64,000 nt of DNA from Ganoderma boninense (Eukaryota; Basidiomycota; Agaricomycetes; Polyporales; Polyporaceae). A model generated the notes under the pieces. The model was given only the letters and a program-made list of their open reading frames with translations. It ran no database searches and was not told where the DNA came from. The position numbers were made by a program, and so were the translations under genes. Location: positions 4,206,008 through 4,270,007 of the forward strand of contig CM035306.1 of assembly GCA_002900995.3 (NCBI GenBank). The letters run 5' to 3'. Shown piece by piece: positions 54,830 to 64,000 of the stretch (position 1 is the first letter of the stretch; every line of letters begins with the position of its first letter).

Positions 54830-56595
54830 ATGACTGACACACCTTCAGATATCCCAATCTCACAGCAGAGTATAAACATGAAGCTGCCAGTTTCCCATAG
54901 CCGAAATCTTATACAAGAACCCAAAGATTGAATCTTTGTACTACATGCTTTTCTCCACTATTCAAAGCATCATTTCCAGCTCGAGTACGTGATTACAAAC
55001 CCAAACAGGATGAGGTTTACTTACAATATGTAATTCTTATTGAAGACGATGAGATCTTGTGTGGTCCTCAGCATACATTGACGACTGCCGCGCAAACAGG
55101 CAAACGCATTCCTGATATCTCCACAGTGCGGATGCGATACGCATTCAACACTCACTTCTTGGATCCCATTACTATATTCGAGCTGAAGCCTGGCCCGTGC
55201 GACATCAATCATAGGGACTTTGACACCGGCATCAGCAAAATCCACACTTTTTTTGCAGATGATGCAGTCCCTTTGCAGGTGATGCAGTCACTTTGCAGGC
55301 ATTCAGGCAGTCTACTATAGACTGCCTGAACACCTGCATTTGGACTGCATCGTCTGCAAAGTGGGCGCAGGCCAAATGCAGTCCATGCAGTAGAATGTGT
55401 ATTTTGCTGATGGGGTCGGACTCGGAACTACCAAATACTCCCCCAACAAACATCAGCACTCCAACTTGGGAGTTCCGAGTGGCACAGCGCAGCTTTCAAA
55501 TGGGATACTACCAGATCTGCGAACAAGCATGTCGCGCTTTGCATCAACGGCCAGCCGGCACATCCATTCCTGTGTTTTTTATAACGGGCTTTTACTTCTG
55601 CCTCATAATATTCCGTCAACCACCCCAAGATCCAAAGATGGCCCGGGCAAGAAGCACTTCACCTCTGGTGCTGTTTCCAAAGAACAGCGAGGATGTTGGT
55701 GTCAATTCCTTCCTTACAGGTGCCTATAATGAACTTGAGGTCAAGCAAGAGGTGTTGGGACTTGAATATGAAACAAAGTACTTCTGCGAGAGGTATATTG
55801 ATTTCTACACAAGGAACCTCACTGCCCAGTTTGCAAGGGCCCTTCAAATAGCGACTGAATGGGAAAATGGGCCCCTGCTCCAGAAATCATGGTTCACTGT
55901 TCTTGCTGAGCAAGGTACTGCAAGTGAGGACAATATTGTTAGATATTTCATCCACAGGCATAACCACTCAGCTAGCTGACCAAATTTTCTAGGCAGAAGG
56001 AAATAAACAAATACTTCGTGCAAAGGAGAATATACCCACTGCACTCAAAGAAGCTATTGACGCAGTGAAGAAACTATCGTCTCCACACCGGAGAGACTTG
56101 GAAGCCGTAGAACGTCAGCAAGAAAAAGAAGATCCAGATTTTGACATAGAAGAAAACAGCAGCCACATGGATATAGATTCCAGCAGAAATGCGGACGTGA
56201 GCATGTCTGTGGCACCCTCACCACTTGCCTCACATGCTAGGGCCCGGGGTCGAAGGTATGTCTGTTCTCTATTTATCCTTCTCATGTTTATTTATGTAAA
56301 TGACCATCTTAACAGGCTTACCGAGAGTGACGCTGGAGACCTATCATCCTCCGAAAATAGCTCAGAACTCTTTGGATCTCCACTTCGTGATTTGAGTTCA
56401 AGTCCCGAGGCCCAGCGACAGCAAGGTAGAATAAGTGGCAAGTCTTATGCTGGCAGTGATGGATGGACATCACCAAGTCCTATGCCCCGTCGTCCCGCCG
56501 ATCATGCCACTGGCAATATTGGTCGTAATACAATTGACAGTAATGAAGGGAATAGGGTAGCTGGTTCTGAGTCTGACATGGAAGTTTCGGAGTGA
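54830..56595 (+). pseudogene. PD-(D/E)XK-like gene, disrupted (right copy)
   Basis: Partner of 29136-30747. The motif here is RIPDIST followed by PITIFELKPGP, the more canonical P-D...E-x-K form. Two lesions break it. In exon 1 small changes, such as a missing A in ATACAAGAACCC, shift the frame and bring a TGA. In exon 2 a 183-base foldback element (55230-55412) brings a TAG at 55318-55320. Downstream the frame is open again (IPVFFITGFYFCLIIFRQPPQD to TEWENGPLLQKSWF) and the last two exons match the left copy almost perfectly, so the loss appears recent. Confidence 0.75.
55230..55412. mobile_element. 183-bp foldback MITE with CATCAGCAAAAT ends
   Basis: The termini are inverted (CATCAGCAAAATCCACAC against ATGTGTATTTTGCTGATG read inward) and share CATCAGCAAAA with the 1,321-bp element at 47307. 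Inside are two further inverted pairs: TTTGCAGATGATGCAGTCC with a near-perfect partner about 90 bases on, and a 13-bp perfect stem (55302-55314 with 55318-55330) around a CTA loop. The left arm lacks it. Flanks show no TA duplication. Confidence 0.7.
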
Positions 56596-57249
56596 GGAAT
56601 GGGGAAAATAAAGATGTTTGTAACAAGTGAACTGCCGTAATGAAGGCTCCCAGTCTAACTCTATCATGTATGACATTGTAAAAGGGAAAACACACATGTG
56701 AGCAGGGAAACCCGCAAGAGAGTGGCAGAAAAAGATGAGCTCAGAGAAGAAGCGAGTTACTCGGAAGACCGTGCGACTTTTGGCCGTGCTTCAATCAGGC
56801 GCCCACACTCAGCTGTCCGATGCTTGAATCCGTTCTCGATCCTCCCTCCATCACACACCCTCCTACATTAAGATTAATGATGCTTCAACGTTGATGAGCA
56901 GTGAAGGCATGACGGATAGTGAGTCATCTCTATAGTGTGACAATGCTTGAACAGTCTCGTAGTGTCTGTGCCACTGCGTGATGAGACAAAACTACCCGCG
57001 GAGTTGACCATCTCCACTGAATAGACCACCATCCTCGCAACTGCAAAACATATGTTCAACATTGGTCGATGTTTTCGGCCATTTCTCCAAGTATCCTCGC
57101 TCCTCCGTCTGTTCGTTTCGCCTCTTCTCCCAAGTCGATCGAGATGAGATCTATGGCGGGTCCCAACAAGTCCAGGAGACGGTGTCTGTCGCAGAACTCA
57201 AGTTTGCCCGTCTTCCTTCTTTGCGCATTCTTCATCCCCAACCACCACC
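56596..57249. other. Intergenic, right arm, spanning the left-only segment junction
   Basis: Holds the 3' flank of the nuclease-like gene, the joined site near 56697 where the left arm has 1.45 kb more, and the promoter of the MYND gene. No gene seen. Confidence 0.5.
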
Positions 57250-59989
57250 ATGACCAGAACACGCCAAGGGCCAGGCGCCGCGGTAAACGAGTCCTACGTG
57301 ATCCCAAACGCAGTCTTCCACGACATCAACGACTCCTCGACGTGGTTGTATGTCATAAACCACTTAAGCGACTTCCTCAAATTGCCCGGTGTGTCGGTTC
57401 GCGGGGTTAAAACGGATTCGCCTTATCGCTGACGATCGGCTGCACAGATTTCACCACGAGACACGGCCTGAAGAAGGCACACGCGCGTTTCAACGAGATC
57501 TACAGAAAGCTCGATGGCGCGTACAGCTCCGCGAGGAGGAGAGGAAACGAGAAGGTCATGGGTGGCGTCGTCGGTATCATGGCCAAGATGTGCGACGTCG
57601 CGCTTCTCAGGGACAAACTCTTCGATAGAGGTGCGTTATCATCCCGCTGGATAGTAGTCGAATTGTGCCGTTTTGCGTCAGGACTCTCTGACGGATTCTG
57701 AGGAGATTCGCTGTTGGTGAATCTCCGTAGAATGCTATATGTCCTCTGAGCGTTTCAAACTCGAGAGACGGAGTCTGCATGACTCTGTTCTCAATCTGAG
57801 TGCTGGATGAGCCTTAGGGAAGGGTCCGGAGTGCAGGGACTCGCGATTCGGAGGGCTGGGGCTTCTCCGGAGTAGTACCGACGATTTGGCGTGAAACATT
57901 TCTCCCGGTTCCCCTCCCGAATCGTTCTCTCAAGTCCCGCCGAATTTTCATAGCTGTCTACCTCATATATGCGCCATAGAAACCTGACGCGCTGATTCTG
58001 CACTACGTCTCCTTGATAAAGTGATGGCACTCCTGGAGTTTGAGTCGACACTCCACCTTGCGCTCAACGCGCTAACAATGGTCACCCATCACGGAGGACT
58101 GGAGGCACGGCAAGCCATCGCGAGGCGGAACAGGACCTTCGTCAAGGCCATCCACGACCACCCTGGACCATGCGACAGAGGCCTTCGTAGCCTGTGAACA
58201 CAAACCCCGCATCGTTGACTTGAAGGACATCGTCATTCAGTCAGTCCTTCAGACCACCGTCGATGTCTTCCGGCAGCCCATCATCTCACACGAGCTCTTC
58301 ACACACGGCTTTGGTCTCCTCTGTGCCGCGACTCAGCACTGCCCGAAGGAGTGCAAGGCCGTCCCCGGGCTCATGACCCTCCTCGTGGCCTTCCTTTGGA
58401 GGAACAACATCAACAAGCAGGCGACGGCGATGGGTGGTATCATCCGCTGCCCCATATCGGAGTGTGAGCCTGAAGCTCAGCAATTCGATCCTGCGCAGAT
58501 GATGGCAGCCGTCTCGCGAGGGCCCCCGGACCACCTCCTCGACGTGCTGTACGACTACGGCATCGACAAGAGCGAGGCGTTCGTGAGCACCGCCGTCACC
58601 GTCGACTACCAGAAGGCGATGATGCAGGCCGCGCAGGACCACGACCTGTACGCACTCGGAAAGAAGCTCGCAGGCATCATCCTCCGCACCGAGTTCTCCG
58701 TCTCCGAGGGCGGCTTCCAGACCGAGGACGGGCGGCTCATGAGCATCGAGGGGCTGCCCTTCGTGCGCTGGACGGACGCGCTGCCCCTGTGCGCCACCGC
58801 GCTCCGCCAGCACGCGAACGGGAACCCGGCCGACCTCGACGCGGCGGACGTCGTCGAGCTCAAGTTCCTCAACATGCGGCAGCGCCTGCCCGAAGCTCTC
58901 ACGCTGGCGCGGGCGGCGCAGCGGCGGAACCCGCGGCTCGTGCACGCGTACTACATCGAGAGCATGGGCGCGGACGCGGCCGTGGGCCTGCGCGCGGTGA
59001 AGAAGGGGCTTCGGTGCCCCGCGCTGACGCCGTTCCTCCGCTGCCAGATGCTGTGGCGCGCGACGGGGCACGCGGCTCGCGAGGGCCTGCGGATACTGCA
59101 GGAGGCGCGGGACGAGGACGCGCAGGCGCGGGCGGAGGGCGCGGGGTTCCTCGTGTCGGCGTGGGAGGACGCGAAGACGTTCATCGCGGAGGCGCCGCCC
59201 GACACGCGGCACATGCTGGGCATGCTCGGGTGGTACGTCCTCCTGATGGTCGCGGTGCGGGGCCCGGAGCTGAGCGTGGACCTGCGGGAGCTCGACGTGA
59301 GTACATAGCGGATCAGCTGGGCTCGGAGACGGGTGTTGCGCTTACCCTGGGTCCCTTTTCCCCGGTGATACTGCTTCTAGCCCGCACGCAGGAAGATGAA
59401 GACTGCTGCCGACTTCATGAGCTGGATGGGCTATCCCATCAGGAAGACGCAGACGAACCTGACGCGGGAGCTGATCCTCGAGCTGTACGCGCCTGGGGCG
59501 ACGGAGTGGGGCGACCTCGTGAGGCGCTTCGACGAGCAGGACAGGTTCGTGGAGGGGAGCGAGGCGTCCCAGGCGGATGACGAGCTCGCAACGTGGCTCG
59601 AGAACATCGACCTGGATCATGACCATGACCACGACCATGATCACGATCACGACCACGTCCACCACGCGCGCATCTACCAGCCCCGGCGGGCGAACGCTCC
59701 GTCGAATACGGACAAGGGGACGCGCGGGTACGAGCTGTATTGGTGCTCGTGGTGCGGGAACCCGAGCGCAGCGTTGAGGAAGTGCGGCCGCCGGCGGGTG
59801 TGCCAAGACGAGGTGCGTCTGTGTGTCCTGCGTATATGCATCTTCTGTCAGTGTGTGTACGGCCGCTCACGGTTTGATCGCACGCCGCACCGTGGCGCGT
59901 GGACCCTTCTATCCAGAGACTGCGACGCGGGGTGCGAGAAGCTGCACTGGGCCGAGCACAAGGCGGACTGTGGGGGCAAGAAGAAGTGA
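57250..59989 (+). pseudogene. MYND zinc-finger protein gene, disrupted (right copy)
   Basis: The start ATG is present at 57250. Exons corresponding to the left copy: 57250-57388, 57448-57630, about 58006-59296, 59381 to about 59812, and the last ending at 59989. Lesions: the acceptor of exon 3 reads CTAC instead of CTAG (about 58002-58005). A 38-base deletion at about 58163, between CACCC repeats, shifts the frame in the helical body. A 7-base gain in the finger turns KCGGCAKTR into KCGRRRVCQDE and destroys the central Cys pair. The Asp/His repeat is one unit longer than on the left. The region before the finger is in frame (WMGYPIRKTQTNLTRELILEL), unlike the left copy. Confidence 0.75.
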
Positions 59990-62900
59990 AGCTGCCACCT
60001 GCCACCTGCCGCTTGCCGCCTACCGGCGGTCCGAGTGGCTGGATTCTGATACTGCTCTACAGGCGGGGGATGATATCATACCACATACTATCGTTCGTGA
60101 GCGTCCGTGTCGTGCTTGTTTCCAGAGCGTTTATCAAGACCCGTTGATTCTTCACGAGCTTCCATGCGATGCGTGAGTGTGCGTCTGCGTATATTACTTC
60201 AATTTACTCTCCCTGCAGGGTTCATCGTCATCAGTCTCAGAAGCAAGAAGCAGCCGACGGTACCGCACATTAATATTGAAGAGGACGGTCCGAGTCGATT
60301 GTTCGAACTCAAGTGATGCACCCCGGCCAGGGTCTGTTCATTTTTCTTTTGCTTAGGACAGAATCCCTGGAAAAGCGCTACTGACAGTGGTCTTGTACCC
60401 ATTCGCCCTCAGAGCGTCATCTTTGGGGCTCCCGCTCGATGAGTCCGTTGGTAAATGCGCGCGTGAGCTCACCTGCTTTCCACCACAGGCTTGCTGCCTC
60501 ACTACTCCCGCGAAGGGTGCGGATGCCGAAACGGTTCCGACAACAATCTTTCGCTCCGAGCCGTTCAGAGACTTGTCCTCGCCCAAAAAGGTCTTGGGAA
60601 GCGTCGTGGTGCTGCGTATTGTCGCGTCCAGTAACGCGTGACTGTTCGCGTCTGAGATCTGAGACCTCGGGAGCATCGTCCCGAGCCGACGCTGGGCTTC
60701 CAATCCGATCTCAATATTTGGCACAGCAGTGGATGCCAGGCCTTCTGTCTTGCTCAGAACGTCTTCCAACGACCTGGTAGCTGCACGTCTGGATCTAACA
60801 GGGATCAGAAGATCTACATGGACTAGCACCCACTTCGGTGCCATTCAGCCACGGAGCCGTACGTGCTTGGTAAGTGCAGTTATGTCTATGTGCCAGTGCT
60901 CTGACTGATCTGCACGTCACGGCTGAAGGACCCACGTCTTCTCCCAATCTCTTGCCGACGGTCTAGATTGGTCATCTGAATCCGATGAGGTCAACGAGGA
61001 CGCTAGCCACGGGCCCCGACCGGCAGAGGATTGCGCGAGCGGACATACGAGGTCCCCAGCCCGAGTCGTATCGTGTCGTTCGTGCGACGCGATTTCTGCT
61101 GACGCGGCTTGCTATGTAAGCTTAACCCTTCCCCCATTTCTGCTAGCTGGATGATTCGAGCTGCGCGCACTTACACTGATAGATCGACTGCTCACTAGAA
61201 CCATGATGGCGACGGCGATCTGCTGTCGTCGTGCAAGTGGGTACGTGTCAGCTACCCTGAGCTGATCCGTTGAACGTTCGGGATCCCTCTGTCTCTGCTG
61301 ACCGCTTAGCACTGAGCAACGCAGCAGCAGCCTCTGGACCGCAGCCTAAGGATGACTGAATACTTCCTTCGACTTCAAGTTGCAGCCCATGTTGGAACGT
61401 GGATTTTGGCAAGCGAGCGCTTGCTCGCCGGGACTTTCCGAAGTACGATACGGCGCGGGATTGTACCGTTTCGTAGCCCATCCGTTTGTCTCTGTACCAC
61501 GACGACCGGTACAGGACAACCCGAACACACTCGTCTTCGCTGCTCTGCTCGACCTCCGACAGTTTTTCCAACAGCTCAGGCGCAGAACTCGCGACGACAC
61601 CGAAATCGGGTGAGTCAACTGACTCTTCCACTAGTACTCGTGCGTGCACGTCTGTATATGCGACATACCCGGTCGGGATCCCGGATAAAGACGTTGACTC
61701 GTTACCAAGCAGGCAAACAGCATTTTAAATTCGTCCCTACTAAGGCTCCGAATCTGCGCTGGCATTGGCAGCTGGATCCGGACACGAGTCAAATTCCCGA
61801 CCCGGAGTTCAGTAGCTATGTGCGAGGTGAAAATCGCTTACTTGCCCTAGGTGATGGTGGCAGTATATTCCTCATCTGTTTCTCTGACTGGGTCGGGGAT
61901 ACCACCTCGGGATAAGCGATAGCGTACCGTCCCCGTACACTGCGCGATGCGCGACGCGTCACCGCTCTTGCGGATCCCCGGTGGGTCGCCGCCGCAGGCC
62001 GAGGGGTGGGGTGGGGAGGGTGCACCGACATCACCGGACTCCATTCATGATTCCAATTTCCTAGGCCTGCAACCAATCCGCGTACCGAACGCCGGGCGCC
62101 TCGGCCTTCACGCCGTTACCAGGCCGTAACGCACTCGCGTATACTCGCGTCGGGATATCCAGTGCACATCCAGATCCAGCGAGACAAATCAAATCTCGTG
62201 CGCGACGTTTTGCGTTGAGCCTCGGAGTCCTTAGCGCGCACGTACGCGTACGTGTATGCGCTCGCCACGCGGAAGTCCGGACGTGCGACGTCCGTCTTCC
62301 AAGCCTGACCGAGTTCCATGGACAAGGCAGTCATTCCCTCGCGTGGCGGCCTACACTTGGTACATGGGATGGGTCCTGTCAAATCCATATCCAGCCCGCG
62401 TGTCTGAATCTCCTGTTCTGCGCCATTCGCTGCGCTAGAGAGAGGTGAGGTTCATGAACGCCGACCTCGACGTGACAGGAGTCATGCGAACTCCGCAGAG
62501 CGTACGGAGGGGCCACCGCGACGGTAGCCACCACGCTCCAAGCTTAAGCACGAGTACGACCGTACGTGATGTGCAATGTGCATTGCGTTTGCGAATTTGG
62601 AACGCTCCAGTGGCATCCACCGCGGCGGTTGCTATGTCAGTACATACACTCGAAGGCTCGGCGCCACCGCTTCGAGTGCAACGCACTCGTAGTCTTGGTC
62701 TGTCAACCGCAAGAGCAACACTTGTGCGCACACCGATAGCCCCGTGTCTGTGCCTCGAGTCCGAGCGCGCCGCATCCGCGTTCGTCTTCACCCCGGGCCC
62801 ATACGTCGGCCGCAGCTCGAGCATATGGGAGTCAGACGGCATCGACGCTCCGAGTCGACGACGTCCATGCCTCTATGCCATGTTTCGGGTTCCGTGTCGG

Positions 62901-64000
62901 TTTCGCTTTCGGCCGTCGACACCCCCGGAGGCCCCCCCCCGCGCTGGAGTTACTTGGCGTCGGGCACATTGAATATTGTCGGGGGCGTGGTGTCGAGTTG
63001 CCGTGCGTTACGACCTATCCATATCACGTCACGTCGCCTTGGCCACAAAACGATACTTGTCGACGATCCAGCGATGATTTCAAGTTGAGCAGATATCTTG
63101 TCGCACAGAACGTAGAGAGGCATACATATATGCGCGCGTACTGTATCCGGACGCGTTGAGCTCCACGCTCGCCGGCAGGTTGGCACTGGCAGGGCTCCCA
63201 GGACGCAGCCGACGACCACGAACGAAGACGAAGACAAAGTTGGGCGGGCTCCAGGGATCCCAACGCGCGGTGTGGATGCTGGTCGACGTTCGACGTCGAC
63301 ACGTACGCGTCGATCTTGATCCTTCAACGCCGTCCATCGCGAATCGAACTCAGGATTCAGGCCTCAGGGTGGGATTCGGATTTGTCGTCCGCATCCGTGA
63401 TACAGTATGCGTCATGGGAAGGGCAACACCCTGAGGACTCGGAGAACAGCGAGACGGCGCGCGCGCAAGTCGACGAGGGTGGAGCGTGGACCCTGCGCAA
63501 CAGCACAGCAGACACTGACACTGACAGAAGACAGAAGGAGGGAAGCGCAGGGATGGCTCGGGGAGAGGCGCACCCCGAACGAGGCGCCGGGAGCGCGTCG
63601 CGCATCATGACGTCGAAATGGGCGCACCGTTTCCATATGTACGCGAGCCGTTTCGCCCGCGATCCAGAGGTGGGCCAGGCGCGCGTGGGGTGTTTGAGCT
63701 TCAGGCTCCAAGCTGTCGAATACGAACGTATGATTTGGAGGAGCTTGGGGGGATGGGGAATCGGGTGGTGGACGGCCGGGTGCCAGTGGGAAGGACGCGC
63801 TCCGAGCTGCATGGGATGCTGACCGCGATGTCGGGGCTTGGGCTTGGGCTTGATTCAACGCGCCTGGGACGTCTAAGTACTGCATCTCTTGGCCTGTGTC
63901 TGACATATGCGCGGAGACCAGCATTAGTCGGAAGCTATGTGATGCAGGGTGCGAGTGTCCTTACGCGCATATAGCTTGAGGCCTTGCGGACGGCTCGCGC
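59990..64000. other. Outer right arm; noncoding as far as visible
   Basis: Reverse-complement partner of about 19765-24245. Shared frames occur in all registers on both strands and contain frequent indels, which argues against coding. Similarity to the left arm continues to the last base. Confidence 0.5.

Larger units (their letters stand above)
43747..64000 (-). repeat. Right arm of the ~20-kb inverted duplication
   Basis: Begins at the first base after the gap and matches the reverse complement of 39580 down to about 19765. Gene order is mirrored: kinases 3, 2, 1, decayed MYND paralogue, small divergent gene, PD-(D/E)XK-like gene, MYND gene, noncoding outer part. The match continues to the window edge. 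The noncoding part 43747-44328 shows no gene. Confidence 0.9.

Overview
The window looks like nuclear DNA of a basidiomycete, most likely an agaricomycete such as a polypore. The genes carry many short GT-AG introns (about 50-75 bases), promoters are pyrimidine-rich, and the recognisable genes (chromodomain Ty3/Gypsy element, Pho85-type cyclin, MYND proteins, P4-ATPase, families of divergent kinases) fit that group. No rRNA, tRNA or CRISPR array could be supported.

Layout. Positions 1-1730 hold the 3' end of a Gypsy retrotransposon abutting a Tc1/mariner-type transposase gene. Positions 2901-4325 carry a seven-exon coiled-coil/AT-hook gene, and 13364-14450 a Pho85-type cyclin. The rest of 4.3-24.2 kb is gene-poor, GC-rich DNA without supportable genes, but with repeated GTAAGTAC words, a perfect 18-bp hairpin and a CCAAT-box cluster.

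The dominant feature is a very large inverted duplication. The left arm (about 19765-39580) and the right arm (43747 to the window end) carry the same genes in mirror order. From the outside inwards these are: a MYND-finger gene, a gene with a PD-(D/E)XK-like motif, a small fast-diverging gene arranged head-to-head with it, a decayed MYND paralogue, and three tandem kinase-like genes. Between the arms lie about 4 kb of single-copy DNA with a truncated P4-ATPase (flippase) gene, a short tandem repeat, and a 100-N assembly gap (43647-43746). The right arm begins at the base after the gap. The simplest reading is that two allelic contigs of a dikaryon were scaffolded head-to-head. A true palindromic segmental duplication remains possible.

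The arms act as a built-in comparison. They show an empty and a filled site for a 1,321-bp TIR element in a kinase intron, a 183-bp relative that breaks the nuclease-like gene, a left-only 1.45-kb segment, different lesions in the two MYND copies, and a local peak of divergence in the small gene (about 64% identity over its main exon, against near identity in the first and second kinases). The head-to-head pair of nuclease-like gene and hypervariable partner, next to a tandem kinase family, is the most interesting candidate system here; any shared function is inference.
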